Positions 38,592 to 49,177 of a stretch of DNA of 64,000 nucleotides are shown piece by piece. Location of the stretch: contig CAMCRV010000001.1 of the NCBI GenBank assembly GCA_945877365.1, forward strand, positions 1 to 64,000, in the 5' to 3' direction. The stretch comes from an uncultured Clostridia bacterium (GTDB lineage: Bacteria; Bacillota; Clostridia; Oscillospirales; Oscillospiraceae). The stretch's first letter is position 1; the number at the start of each line of letters is the position of its first letter. The notes beneath the pieces were generated by a model that was given only the letters and a program-made list of their open reading frames with translations, did no database searches and had not been told where the DNA came from. The position numbers and the translations under genes were made by a program.

Positions 38592-40016
38592 TCATTGGGA
38601 AACAGGCAGGCGAACCGTAACCAGAGTGCCGCCTCCCGGTGCATTCTCCAAAGTCAAAGTACCGCCGTGCATCTCTACGATCTCATCACAGACCGCCAGA
38701 CCAATGCCGGTACCACGGGCCTTGGAACTTCCCTTGTAGAATTTTTTCTTAACCAGAGGAATTTCATCCTCGGGTATACCGGGACCGTAGTCCCGAATGC
38801 GGACAATTACCCAATCGCCATCACAGGAGATGGAGGCTTCAATGCGTTTTCCCTCTCCGCCGTGCTTGGCGGCATTGTCCAGAATATTCAGAAACACCTG
38901 ACGCAGCCGCTGGGGATCGCAGGATATTTCCGGGATATCCTCGTCGTTTTCCTCATAGATCAGCTGAATGCCGTCCTGAGACAGCCGGCTGCCGTACATA
39001 AACACAGTGTCCTCAAATTCACTTCGCAGATCTGTCGGTTCTACGGTAAGCGTCATTCTGCCATCCTGCATCCGGGTGAAATCCAGAAGATCCATAACCA
39101 TCTCAGTCAGCCGTTTAGCCTCGCTGGAGATGATTTTGAGTCCCTGCCGGGTATCGGAATCCATGTTTTCGTCCGCCATCAGCGTTTCACTCCAGCCGTT
39201 GATGACGGTCAGCGGTGTGCGAAGTTCATGGGACAGCTGGGAAATAAATTCCGCCTGCATTTTTTCATTCTGACTGATTTTTGCAGACATCTCATTGATG
39301 GTCTCTGCCAGCTCCCCGATTTCGTCGTGATAACGGGTCTGAATCTGCGTTCCATAGCTGCCGCCGGAAATGCGTTTGGCCTTCTCGGTAATTTCTGCCA
39401 CGGGAACCAGAATGGAGCGAATATAGTATCCGCTGCTGAGCAGCACCACGGCAAGCACCACTGCAAACACAAGAAAGCACACCAGCGCGATCAACGCAAT
39501 CTGCAAATCCAGAAGATGCGTGGAGGAGATAAACCGCAGAACGCCGATTACTTCGCCATTGCTGTATATCATGGGGGTAGACATGGCGAGAACTCTCTCC
39601 CCTGTCTGGGGATCTTTTCCCAGGTATGGCTCCACACACCGTGTGCTCATGGCTTTCTGAATCTCCGGCGTGGATGGGGAGTCACCTGCCCATTGGCCAT
39701 AGGAGCTGGCGACCAGCACACCATTCTTATTGATAAACTGGAGCTCTATTTTGTCCTTATCTTCAAAGGTCTTGGCATAGGTGATGCAGGAACGGTAAAA
39801 TTCATTATATCCCTGACCAACATAGTCTGCAAAAAAATCTGTTGTGGTGCTGGCACGGTTATTGAGATCGGCCTCCATATTGGAGTAGTAACTGGTGGCG
39901 AAGGTTGCCGTCACTGCCAGAACGCAGACCAGACCCAGAATGAAGACCACGCCCACTGTATTCAGCAGCCATCGCTTTTTTAATCCGCCAAGATTAACCT
40001 TCTTTGTTATCTCCAT
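38592..40016 (-). CDS. HAMP-domain sensor histidine kinase
   Basis: FISQLSHELRTPLTVINGWSETLM; NILDNAAKHGGEG; DYGPGIPEDEI; GTGIGLAVCDEIVEMHGG. Confidence 0.95.
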   Translation of the reverse strand: MEITKKVNLGGLKKRWLLNTVGVVFILGLVCVLAVTATFATSYYSNMEADLNNRASTTTDFFADYVGQGYNEFYRSCITYAKTFEDKDKIELQFINKNGVLVASSYGQWAGDSPSTPEIQKAMSTRCVEPYLGKDPQTGERVLAMSTPMIYSNGEVIGVLRFISSTHLLDLQIALIALVCFLVFAVVLAVVLLSSGYYIRSILVPVAEITEKAKRISGGSYGTQIQTRYHDEIGELAETINEMSAKISQNEKMQAEFISQLSHELRTPLTVINGWSETLMADENMDSDTRQGLKIISSEAKRLTEMVMDLLDFTRMQDGRMTLTVEPTDLRSEFEDTVFMYGSRLSQDGIQLIYEENDEDIPEISCDPQRLRQVFLNILDNAAKHGGEGKRIEASISCDGDWVIVRIRDYGPGIPEDEIPLVKKKFYKGSSKARGTGIGLAVCDEIVEMHGGTLTLENAPGGGTLVTVRLPVSQ

Positions 40017-40021
40017 GGGGA

Positions 40022-40711
40022 TTATGCGCCCCACTTATAGCCCAGACCCCACACGGTTGTGATGTAGGTGGGATTGGCGGTATCATCCTCTATCTTGATA
40101 CGCAGACGGCGAATATTGACATCTACAATCTTTAATTCCCCTTCATAGTCCCTGCCCCACACGGCAGCCATGATATCCTCCCGGGACAGCGCACGCCCCG
40201 GATTCTGCATAAACAGCTTGAGAATTGCATACTCCACCTGGGTCAGACGGATCCGGTTTCCGGCTTTTTCCAGAGTGTGATTTCTGGTGTTCATTACGAA
40301 GGGTCCCTGAGTAAGCAGCTCAGAGCTGGCGGAGGTATCTCCGCCGATGCGCCGGTAAAGCGCATCAATTCGGGCGGTGAGCTCCGCAGGAGAGAAAGGC
40401 TTGGTAACATAGTCATCCGCACCGGTCATCAGGCCTGTGACCTTGTCCATTTCCTGTGTCCTGGCGGTGAGCATGATGATGCCCATCTGCTTATTGGTGG
40501 CACGGATTCTGCGGCATACTTCAAAACCGTCAAAATCTCCCGGAACCATGATATCCAGAATGGCAACGCCGACATCGGGGTTGGCAGCAATGGCATCCAA
40601 TGCCTCCTGTCCGTTTCCTGCCTCAATGACATCATAGCCGGCGCGCTTCAGGTTAATCACCACAAAGCTCCGGATATTCAGTTCGTCTTCCATAATCAAA
40701 ACTTTTTTCAT
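40022..40711 (-). CDS. OmpR/PhoB-family response regulator
   Basis: KVLIMEDELNIRSFVVINLK; VAILDIMVPG; winged-helix VNIRRLRIKIEDDTANPTYITTVWGLGYKW. Confidence 0.95.
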   Translation of the reverse strand: MKKVLIMEDELNIRSFVVINLKRAGYDVIEAGNGQEALDAIAANPDVGVAILDIMVPGDFDGFEVCRRIRATNKQMGIIMLTARTQEMDKVTGLMTGADDYVTKPFSPAELTARIDALYRRIGGDTSASSELLTQGPFVMNTRNHTLEKAGNRIRLTQVEYAILKLFMQNPGRALSREDIMAAVWGRDYEGELKIVDVNIRRLRIKIEDDTANPTYITTVWGLGYKWGA

Positions 40712-40722
40712 ATTTCCACCTC

Positions 40723-42051
40723 TTAATTAGCCCATTCTCTGTAAAGTAAATGGAAGTTGTCCAGAAGCGTTTCCTGTGTTATTGTACTTCCCTCCGATTC
40801 AATCCTGGCTGCATAGATAACGCTTTCCTCTTTATGCAGGGGGAATCGACCGTCTTCACAGGACTGGTTCTCCCTGTCGCTGCCGGTAAGCGCATAAATT
40901 GTGTACAGCGTCGAAGCCGCCTGGAAATCCTCATCCCAAAGGAAAAATGCGTAATTCTTACCGACCTGATAGACCGAAAGGCGTTCGGCAATATCGTCCG
41001 GGATATCCAGATACCACCCCCCTGCAAAATTGTGGAAGGTGTAACATTTGTTGATCATCGAGCCATCCAGATCTACGGTATACCATTGAATCAGATATTG
41101 ATCTTCCGTAGTCCAGGAATTGGAAATCGGCTTCAAAGGGATTAGTCTGGGAAGCTCAAGAATGCCATCCCTATCTGCATCATCCGGATAAACGAAATAA
41201 TTGTTCAAAGTCGGAATACCGTTTCTGGCTCCTGCATCCAGAGGCACACTGACCAGCTTTCCGTCGTCCAGTGCCAGAATATCCGTAAACAGCAGGGTGT
41301 CATCTACTGCGCTGGAAATGAAAACCGCCGGGATACCGGAAGGCAGGCTGCCTGTTGTAAGTCTGTTAACCTGCTGGATGGGATTGGAAAGCCGGACTTC
41401 TACGGTGCGAACCATGGTTTTTGCCTGGTAGCGATAAAGTGTTGCGATGGCATTATCTTCATCGGATTCTCCGCGCTGAAGAATCAGCAGTTCCATCTGA
41501 TCGCTGCTGCCAAGGTCACAGGACAGGAATCTGGAATAACCTGTAGTCATCAGCAATTCTGCCCGTCCGGCGGCAAAGGAATACACACTTACCGTCTTTA
41601 AAAGCTGATCGCTGACCCGATACCCTACCACCAGTTCACATCCGGGTTTACCGTCAATCTCCACATACTCCACCATATCAAAGGTGGAACCACTGCCGGA
41701 GATAATCTCGGAAATCTGTACGGTTCCGGAGGAATCCTCCCGGAAGATCAGGATCTGCAGCGGCTTTTCAGCGGATCCTTTGGCAAAAACCAGATATTCA
41801 TTGGTACCATCGCCGTTCAGGTCGGCAATCTGCAGCGTCTGCTGGTTTTCACCGCTGATGGGAGCCGAGTACTCCAACCCCGCCATGGCAATATCGATAG
41901 AGGCTTGCAGCGACTGGAATTCTTTGGAGCGCTTCGGAATACTGTACAGCTCGTCCACAGTCCGAACGGCGCAGCCGCCTAAGAGCAGTGCCGAAAGCAA
42001 AACCAGAACGGACACAATATGACCTTTTTTCACGGCATCCACTCCTTTCAA
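40723..42051 (-). CDS. lipoprotein with integrin/FG-GAP-like repeats
   Basis: Signal peptide and lipobox LLGGC; QIADLNGDGTNEYLVFAK; 11 bp upstream of the response regulator. Confidence 0.75.
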   Translation of the reverse strand: MKGVDAVKKGHIVSVLVLLSALLLGGCAVRTVDELYSIPKRSKEFQSLQASIDIAMAGLEYSAPISGENQQTLQIADLNGDGTNEYLVFAKGSAEKPLQILIFREDSSGTVQISEIISGSGSTFDMVEYVEIDGKPGCELVVGYRVSDQLLKTVSVYSFAAGRAELLMTTGYSRFLSCDLGSSDQMELLILQRGESDEDNAIATLYRYQAKTMVRTVEVRLSNPIQQVNRLTTGSLPSGIPAVFISSAVDDTLLFTDILALDDGKLVSVPLDAGARNGIPTLNNYFVYPDDADRDGILELPRLIPLKPISNSWTTEDQYLIQWYTVDLDGSMINKCYTFHNFAGGWYLDIPDDIAERLSVYQVGKNYAFFLWDEDFQAASTLYTIYALTGSDRENQSCEDGRFPLHKEESVIYAARIESEGSTITQETLLDNFHLLYREWAN

Positions 42052-42087
42052 ACTGGTATTATAGCATATCCTGTCATAAAAGGAAAG

Positions 42088-45000
42088 CTATTTCAAAACA
42101 ACATTTGCCTCGCCCAACACATTTTTCAGTTCGCAAAGCATGGATTCCATCAGAACGCAGCGGGTTCCTCTGCGCTGCTTGGTATCTGAAAAATAGAGAA
42201 CCACATTGCTCTGCCCCGGGAACATATTGAGAATTGCCTTGATTTTGGGATACAGCCGATCCTCCTGGGTTGGCAGACGAAGATACAGCGTACCGGACAG
42301 GCAGGAGGGTTTCCTGTCCATCGGAATCTCCTGTGGTTTTTCAAAGTCCGAAATGGGACGGGCGCGGTTAATCACGATCTGGGGCTCCTTATCGTCCCGG
42401 AGAGAGAGCCGCCCGGTGACAACAACAGGAGCATTCTCGTAAATATAGCTGCCACATTGGCTCAAAACATTGGAAAACGCCAGCATTTCAATGGATGCAG
42501 TATCATCCTCCATGACAACATAGGCCATCATAGCGTTATTCCGGGTGGTTTTCATCTTCAGGCTCTGAACAATGCCGGCCACCGACACAACCTGATCATC
42601 CTGAAAGCGATTTCCCTCCTCCATCAATGCGCCGATGGGGAGCACATGGGTGTTTTTCAGAAACTTCCGGTAATCGTCCATGGGATGACCGGAAAGATAG
42701 ATGCCCGTTGTGGCCTTTTCCATGGCCATCAGCTCCTGACGGCTCAGCTCCGGAAGGGGCTTGATGGGAAACTTTGCAGCGGTATCTTCATCATCCAGCA
42801 TGGAAAACAGCCCCATCTGGCCAATCAGATTCTTCTTGCGGGATGATGAGATGCTGTCCATAATCTGCTCATAGGAGCCGAGAAGCTCGCTTCTGTGATA
42901 ACCAAAGCAATCCATGGCGCCGCACTTGATCAGATTCTCCACAGCACGCTTGTTCAGCTCCCCCTCTCCCATGCGCTCAACGAAATCCTCCAGAGATTTA
43001 AAGGAGCCGCCCTCGGTGCGTTTGCGAACCATGGTGCGGATCAGCCCCCGCCCCACATTCCGCACCGCCCCAAGACCGAATCGGATCGCATTTCCCTCAA
43101 CTGTAAAGGGATCATCGGAATGGTTGATATCCGGGGGCAGAACAGGTATTTCCATCTCCCTGCACTCGGCAATATAACCGGAGATTTTCGTGGCGGAATC
43201 CAGAACCGAGGTCATCAGAGCAGCCATATACTGCCGGGGATAATGGCACTTCAGGTAGGCTGTCTGGTATGCAACGACAGCATAGCAGACGGCGTGTGCC
43301 TTGTTGAAAGCATAGTTGGCAAAATCAACGATCTCGTCGTAAATCGACTGTGCGACGGATTCCGGGACACCGTGGGAAATTGCACCGGAGATATTTTGCT
43401 CCGGATCGCCATAGACAAAGACCTTGCGCTCAGACTCAATGACCTTCATCTTTTTCTTGGAAATGGCCCGGCGGATATTATCTGCCTGTCCCATGGTATA
43501 GCCGCCCAGGGAACGGAAAATTTCAATGACCTGTTCCTGATAAACGATGCAACCATAGGTAACCTTCAGAATCGGCTCCAGAAGGGGCGTCTTATAGGTC
43601 ACTTTTCTGGAATCCAGTTTATTGGCGATAAAGCGCGGAATGGAATCCATAGGGCCGGGTCTGTACAGCGCAACAATAGCTGTAATATCCTCAATGGAGC
43701 TGGCTTTCATGTTGACGCACACATTGGTCATACCTGTGGACTCCAGCTGAAAAACACCCTGCGTTTTTCCCTCAGCCAGCATGGCAAAAGTCTCAGCGTC
43801 ATCGTCATCGATTGCGGCGATGCTGAATTCCGGCCGGATCTTTCGGATTTCCCGCTGGGCGTCATCAATCACCGTCAGGTTCCGCAGCCCGAGAAAGTCC
43901 ATCTTCAAAAGGCCCAGCTCTTCAATGGTGGTCATGGTATACTGGGTCACGATGGTATCGTCATTTCGGGAAAGCGGCAGGTAGGTGCTCACCGGATCTG
44001 CCGTGATAACCACACCGGCCGCATGGGTAGATGTGTTCCGGGGCATACCTTCCAGACTTCTGGCTGTATCAATGAGCTTTTTAACCCGATCATCCCCCTC
44101 ATACAGCTCCTTCAGCTGAGGGGACATCTGAAGCGCCTCTTCCAGGGTTATGTGGGGTGTGGCAGGCACCAGCTTTGCCACCACATCGGTTTCCGGATAG
44201 CTGAAGTTCAGCGCACGACCCACATCCCGGATGGCGCCCCGGGCAGCCATGGTTCCAAAGGTGACAATCTGGGCAACATGGTCTGAGCCATATTTCCGCA
44301 TGACATAATCGATAACCTCCTGCCGCCGTTCCTGACAGAAATCTGTATCGAAGTCCGGCATACTGACCCGCTCAGGATTCAAAAAACGCTCAAAAATCAG
44401 CGAATACTTCATGGGGTCAATTTCCGTGATGTGCAGACAGTACGCGGCGATAGAAGCCGCACCGGAACCACGGCCGGGTCCCACAGGGATTCCCTGCTCT
44501 TTGGCATAGCGGATAAAGTCCCAGACGATCAGATAGTAGTTTACATAGCCCATACGGCTGATAACATCAATCTCATATTCCAGACGATCCCAATAGCTTT
44601 GGGGTGCATCAGGATAGCGCTGATGAAAGCCATCGACACAGAGCTCCCGGAAGTATTCCTCATTGGTAAATCCCTCCGGAACCGGAAACGAGGGCAAATG
44701 ATACTCGTGAAAAGTAAACTCCAAATTGCAGCGCTGGGCAATCTTTCCGGTATTGGCCAGTGCGTCGTCACAGCCGGGGAAAAGCTCCCTCAGCTCCTCT
44801 TCACTTTTCAAATAGAATTCATCGGAAGGAAAACGCATCCGGTTTGCGTCTTCTATGGTTTTACCAGTCTGGACGCACAGCAGAACATCCTGCATGGCGG
44901 CATCCTCTTTGCGCAGATAATGGGCATCATTGGTAATGACCATGGGAATGCCCAATTCCCGGGAGAGCCGCTGAATCCCCTGATTGACAGGGCGCTGTTC

Positions 45001-45540
45001 CGGAATCCCGTGATCCTGAAGTTCCAGGTAGAAGTGATCTTCCCCGAATATGGCGGACATTTTCTGCGCATAGTCTCTTGCGCCGCTGTAATCTTCCATC
45101 ATGAGCGCCTGTGCAACACCGCCGGCCAGGCAGGCAGAAAGCGCTATCAGACCCTCGTGATATTTCTCCAGAAGCGCAAGATCCACTCTGGGCTTGCCAT
45201 AAAAGCCCTGGATAAAGGCCTCAGAGACCATCAGGCACAGGTTTTCATAGCCTTTGCGGTTTTCACACAGCAGAACAAGATGATATGGATCATTGTCGAT
45301 GCCATGGACACGATCTTCCATTTTTCTCCGGGCTACATAAACCTCGCAGCCAATGATGGGCTTGATCCCGGCAGCCTTGGCAGCCTTATAAAAATCGATA
45401 CAGCCATACATGACGCCATGGTCTGTAATGGCAATGGCCTCCTGCCCCAGTTCCTTCACCCGATCCATAATGGAATCGATTCGGCAGGCGCCGTCCAAAA
45501 GGCTGTATTCAGTATGAACATGAAGGTGAGCGAAACTCAT
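42088..45540 (-). CDS. dnaE: DNA polymerase III subunit alpha
   Basis: MSFAHLHVHTEYSLLDGACRI (PHP); PDFDTDFCQERRQEVIDYV; GVFQLES; FNKAHAVCYAVVAYQTAYLK. Confidence 0.98.
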   Translation of the reverse strand: MSFAHLHVHTEYSLLDGACRIDSIMDRVKELGQEAIAITDHGVMYGCIDFYKAAKAAGIKPIIGCEVYVARRKMEDRVHGIDNDPYHLVLLCENRKGYENLCLMVSEAFIQGFYGKPRVDLALLEKYHEGLIALSACLAGGVAQALMMEDYSGARDYAQKMSAIFGEDHFYLELQDHGIPEQRPVNQGIQRLSRELGIPMVITNDAHYLRKEDAAMQDVLLCVQTGKTIEDANRMRFPSDEFYLKSEEELRELFPGCDDALANTGKIAQRCNLEFTFHEYHLPSFPVPEGFTNEEYFRELCVDGFHQRYPDAPQSYWDRLEYEIDVISRMGYVNYYLIVWDFIRYAKEQGIPVGPGRGSGAASIAAYCLHITEIDPMKYSLIFERFLNPERVSMPDFDTDFCQERRQEVIDYVMRKYGSDHVAQIVTFGTMAARGAIRDVGRALNFSYPETDVVAKLVPATPHITLEEALQMSPQLKELYEGDDRVKKLIDTARSLEGMPRNTSTHAAGVVITADPVSTYLPLSRNDDTIVTQYTMTTIEELGLLKMDFLGLRNLTVIDDAQREIRKIRPEFSIAAIDDDDAETFAMLAEGKTQGVFQLESTGMTNVCVNMKASSIEDITAIVALYRPGPMDSIPRFIANKLDSRKVTYKTPLLEPILKVTYGCIVYQEQVIEIFRSLGGYTMGQADNIRRAISKKKMKVIESERKVFVYGDPEQNISGAISHGVPESVAQSIYDEIVDFANYAFNKAHAVCYAVVAYQTAYLKCHYPRQYMAALMTSVLDSATKISGYIAECREMEIPVLPPDINHSDDPFTVEGNAIRFGLGAVRNVGRGLIRTMVRKRTEGGSFKSLEDFVERMGEGELNKRAVENLIKCGAMDCFGYHRSELLGSYEQIMDSISSSRKKNLIGQMGLFSMLDDEDTAAKFPIKPLPELSRQELMAMEKATTGIYLSGHPMDDYRKFLKNTHVLPIGALMEEGNRFQDDQVVSVAGIVQSLKMKTTRNNAMMAYVVMEDDTASIEMLAFSNVLSQCGSYIYENAPVVVTGRLSLRDDKEPQIVINRARPISDFEKPQEIPMDRKPSCLSGTLYLRLPTQEDRLYPKIKAILNMFPGQSNVVLYFSDTKQRRGTRCVLMESMLCELKNVLGEANVVLK

Positions 45541-46445
45541 ACGGTGACCTCCCGGGACAGTTGAACCAGCTTTTTCAACCGATGATTCATGGCTGGCTTG
45601 GTAATGGGCGGATCCATCATGGCTGCCAACTCAGCCAGCGCAGCCTCTGGATTCTCCTCTCTTGCCGCTGCTGCCTGCTGAAGCTTTGCCGGCAGGGTTT
45701 CCAGAATCCCCTGCTTCTTTAAAACCCGGATGGCTGCAAGCTGCTCCTGCGCAGCATCCACCACCTTTGACAGGTTTGCATCGTCGCAGTTGCAGCGGCG
45801 GTTGACCTTGTTGTTCAGTTCCTTTTCCAAACGGGTTTCCATGATTCCCATGGCAGCGACCGGAGCCCCCAGAAAGGTCAGGAAATCGGAAATCATCTCA
45901 CTGTTTTTTAAATACAGCACCTGCCCTCCACCCCGGACGGCATTTTTCGGAGAAAAACCCAGTACCTCATGGACAATGAGGTTGCACTCCCGGGCGACAC
46001 TCTGGTGGGTAGTTGTCAGCTCCATGTGATAGGCTTTCGCCGGGTCTGTAACACTGCCACCTGCCAGGAAAGCCCCCCGAAGAAATGCAGCTTTGCAGCA
46101 ATCCTCTTCAACAACAGGCAGATTGATGTGCAGCGCCAGAGTATCCTGGGGCGAAAAGCCAAAAGCGGACATGATATGGGCAATCTTATCCGGCTGCATG
46201 ATTTGAAACACCAGCTTACCGGGAGATTCCATACTCGGGAAGGAATCAAAGGTCAGATCAAATGCTTTTTTAAACAGTTTGGGGATAATATAGGCAAATT
46301 CTCTGCTTTCCGTAATAATCTTAATGCAATCGGCGGAAAAATGATTGCAAAACAGCAAAATTCCGAAGCACTCTGCCAGTGCACAGCAATGCTTGCCGGG
46401 AACGGCATGGCAAGCCTCTGCCTTTGCGGAGGCGGAAAACGACAT
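45537..46445 (-). CDS. whiA: sporulation/division regulator WhiA
   Basis: AFLRGAFLAGGSVTDPAKAYHMEL; NRRCNCDDANLSKVVDAAQEQL; C-terminal HTH ITKPAMNHRLKKLVQL. Confidence 0.93.
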   Translation of the reverse strand: MSFSASAKAEACHAVPGKHCCALAECFGILLFCNHFSADCIKIITESREFAYIIPKLFKKAFDLTFDSFPSMESPGKLVFQIMQPDKIAHIMSAFGFSPQDTLALHINLPVVEEDCCKAAFLRGAFLAGGSVTDPAKAYHMELTTTHQSVARECNLIVHEVLGFSPKNAVRGGGQVLYLKNSEMISDFLTFLGAPVAAMGIMETRLEKELNNKVNRRCNCDDANLSKVVDAAQEQLAAIRVLKKQGILETLPAKLQQAAAAREENPEAALAELAAMMDPPITKPAMNHRLKKLVQLSREVTV

Positions 46446-46475
46446 TACCAAAGGAATCTCCCCTCTCTTTCTGTA

Positions 46476-47387
46476 TTACCAGATTCTGATCTCCGGTTCC
46501 AGAAGTATTCCGGTGGAATTGTGCACAGTTTCAGAAACCCGATCCAGAAGCGCCTTCACATCTGCCGCGGTGGCACCGCCGAGATTTACGGCAAACCCAG
46601 CGTGCTTTTCGGAAATGGCCGCACCGCCAATCCGATACCCCTTTAGTCCGGCCTGATCGATAAGTGCAGCAGCATACCCACCCGATGGGCGTTTGAATGC
46701 CGATCCGGCAGAAGGCAGATCCAGTGGCTGGGATGCCATGCGACGCTGCTGGAAGTCCTTCATTTTTCTGCGAATCTCATCACTGCTGCCGGGGATCAAT
46801 CCAAAGACAGCGCTGACAACCACGGCGTTTTGCCCCTCCAGACAGCTGTGGCGATAGGAGAAGTCCATCTGATCCCGGGAAAGGGTTTTGACCTCCCCGG
46901 AATAGTCCATAACCTGAACACTTTCACAGATGTCGGAAATCTCCCCACCGTATGCGCCGGCATTCATATAAACGCCGCCGCCGACGGTGCCGGGAATGCC
47001 GTGTGCAAACTCCATTCCGGCCAATCCCAGATTGGCTGCAAAGACGGCTGCGCGGGACATGGTGACGCCTGCCATCACTTGAATATGGGTTTCATCTGTC
47101 TGCCTCATGCCGTCCAGGCAGTCCTTCAGGCAGATAACAAGACCCTGGACACCTTCGTCCGGTGCCAGAACATTGGTTCCTGCGCCAAGAATAGCAAATT
47201 TCCAGTCCAATAAAGCGGACTTTTTTAAAAGTGCGGACAACTCATTCGCATTTTGGGGAAATGCCATCACCTCAGCCCCTCCGCCGATCCGAAAGGATGT
47301 GTGTCTGGCGAGTAATTCATCAAACCTAAGCTCAATTTCAGGAAAAAAAGCGGAAATATTCCGCTGAAAAACAGATAATTCCGACAT
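46476..47387 (-). CDS. murB: UDP-N-acetylmuramate dehydrogenase
   Basis: ARHTSFRIGGGAEVMAFP; GIPGTVGGGVYMNAGAYGGEI; PSAGSAFKRPSGGYAAALIDQAGLKG. Confidence 0.97.
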   Translation of the reverse strand: MSELSVFQRNISAFFPEIELRFDELLARHTSFRIGGGAEVMAFPQNANELSALLKKSALLDWKFAILGAGTNVLAPDEGVQGLVICLKDCLDGMRQTDETHIQVMAGVTMSRAAVFAANLGLAGMEFAHGIPGTVGGGVYMNAGAYGGEISDICESVQVMDYSGEVKTLSRDQMDFSYRHSCLEGQNAVVVSAVFGLIPGSSDEIRRKMKDFQQRRMASQPLDLPSAGSAFKRPSGGYAAALIDQAGLKGYRIGGAAISEKHAGFAVNLGGATAADVKALLDRVSETVHNSTGILLEPEIRIW

Positions 47388-47471
47388 AAACGCCTCCGGG
47401 TGTATGATTGGTTACAGTATATCATATTCTGCTGAGGTTTGCAATTATCATTGCGTGATTTTTCTCCACGG

Positions 47472-47503
47472 AAAAGTCCCCTCCGCCAGCTTCGGCAGAG
47501 GGG
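47472..47503 (-). terminator. Rho-independent terminator of the LCP gene
   Basis: Minus strand GTCCCCTCTGCCGAAGCTGGCGGAGGGGACTTTTCC. Confidence 0.75.
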
Positions 47504-47511
47504 ACGGAAGG

Positions 47512-48690
47512 TTATTCAGTTGCCTCCACCATACCGATGGATTCTCTCAGCATTTCGCCGTTCTTCTTGAGGTTGGCATCCAGAACCCAGTCAGGCACGG
47601 CTTCCGAGCCCTGATTGGTGCTCCAGTAGGTTCCTTCAAAGGGAATGGACTGCGATACAATATTCAGTCCCTTCAGCATGGGGATGAGCTCAAAGGCATA
47701 ATTGGTCATCTCCTGCGTTGTCATATCCGTTACGATCATGGGCATCACCGTGCGGAAGAGATCGTTGACCTCCAGAAGGCTCATTTCCTTACATTTCTTC
47801 AGGATTTCTGTAATGACATGTCTCTGACGGGCTGTGCGGTCAAAGTCGCCATGTCCCACCTTTCTCATGCGGGCATACATCAAAGCCTGATAGCCGTTCA
47901 GATGGTTGAGACCGGGCTTGATATCCACATTGGCGCCGGTGCCGTCAATCCACATCTGCTCACATTCCTCCTGGTTCAGCTCTGCATCGATGCCGCCAAC
48001 CAGATCAACGATATCCATGAAGGAGTAGAAGCCGATTTCCACGGTATGGTCAACATGGACACCGAAGTTCTGCTCAATGGCCAGCGCCAGCATCTCCATA
48101 CTTCCGCTGACTTCCCCGGTCCAGTGGCTGCCCAGATGGTAGATATTGTTAATCCGGTTGAAGCCCTGGGTGTGGCCTGCATAGGCAGGAATGACCACGC
48201 GCAGATCCCGCATAAAGGAGGTCATGGTCAGCGTCTTGGTCTCCCGATTGATGGAGCAGAGAATCATGCTGTCTGCCAGACGGTATTCCTCATTTTCCCG
48301 GGCAGCCTGTCCGACAACCATAATATTTGTGATATTCTGATCCGAATGGATTTCAGGCCATGTATCCTCCGGAGAAGTGGTTTCCGTTTCCTCCACAGGC
48401 GCTGTCATAGGCTGTGTGGGCAGAGTACCCAGCATATTGGCTTCATCCTCGGCTGACATACTGGGGGTTGTAACCTGTCCGGGTTTACTGACAAGCCCAA
48501 GCATATTGGTAACATACCAGTAACCAACACCGATTATGGTAACCAGAAGCAGAGCAATCACAATTAAGATGATGGGAAGAACACCCATTTTTTTCTTTTT
48601 CTTCTGCACAGGCTCCTGATAATCACGGCGAGGCGCCTGGCGGCTGCCCCGTGGGGACTCCTGTCTCAAATATTTTCCACCCTTAGCCAT
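47512..48690 (-). CDS. LytR-CpsA-Psr (LCP) family glycopolymer transferase
   Basis: N-terminal TM; ADSMILCSINRETKTLTMTSFMRDLRVVIP; MYARMRKVGHGDFDRTARQRHVI. Confidence 0.93.
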   Translation of the reverse strand: MAKGGKYLRQESPRGSRQAPRRDYQEPVQKKKKKMGVLPIILIVIALLLVTIIGVGYWYVTNMLGLVSKPGQVTTPSMSAEDEANMLGTLPTQPMTAPVEETETTSPEDTWPEIHSDQNITNIMVVGQAARENEEYRLADSMILCSINRETKTLTMTSFMRDLRVVIPAYAGHTQGFNRINNIYHLGSHWTGEVSGSMEMLALAIEQNFGVHVDHTVEIGFYSFMDIVDLVGGIDAELNQEECEQMWIDGTGANVDIKPGLNHLNGYQALMYARMRKVGHGDFDRTARQRHVITEILKKCKEMSLLEVNDLFRTVMPMIVTDMTTQEMTNYAFELIPMLKGLNIVSQSIPFEGTYWSTNQGSEAVPDWVLDANLKKNGEMLRESIGMVEATE

Positions 48691-48870
48691 ACGCTACCTC
48701 CTGGGTTTTTATTTAAGCTCACATAACTATATCATAAAGAACATAAGAATACAAGATATTATTTTATCTGCAAAAAGTTGCCATTTGAAAAGTTTATTTG
48801 CGTTTGATTGGGGTAATTCTTATATTCCGGGAGATACTATCACCGAAACCAGTTTATTTGGAGGTATCAA

Positions 48871-49173
48871 ATGAAAAAGCTGTATTTATCTGTGACGATG
48901 CTTCTGCTTACCGCGGTGGTTTTGACCGGCTGCGGTTGCAGAAATGTGGCTCCGGCTGCCACGACTCAGCCCACCACCATGCCCACCATTGCAACCACGC
49001 AGGAGACCACGGCGCCCACTACAATGCCGGCACCGGAAACCACTCAGGCAACCGTCCCGACGATTGAGGACGGCAACGGCCCAATCTCCACCGATTCCAC
49101 GGAATCTATGGAGCGTTCCGGATCAAATGGCCAGGGTACCGGCAACGGGATTACAGGAAGCGTCACAGGCTGA
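48871..49173 (+). CDS. Thr-rich putative lipoprotein
   Basis: MKKLYLSVTMLLLTAVVLTGCGC lipobox; Thr/Pro-rich tail; GGAGG RBS. Confidence 0.65.
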   Translation: MKKLYLSVTMLLLTAVVLTGCGCRNVAPAATTQPTTMPTIATTQETTAPTTMPAPETTQATVPTIEDGNGPISTDSTESMERSGSNGQGTGNGITGSVTG

Positions 49174-49177
49174 AGCA

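Noticed and set aside
37539-39983. 814-aa plus-strand ORF
   Set aside because: Antisense to prmC/DUF1385/histidine kinase genes that have clear motifs; spans several genes.
42895-45564. 463-aa and 377-aa plus-strand ORFs
   Set aside because: Antisense to dnaE.
48960-49060. ACC/ACT-rich stretch as a tandem DNA repeat
   Set aside because: Irregular Thr/Pro codon run within the lipoprotein gene; no fixed repeat unit.
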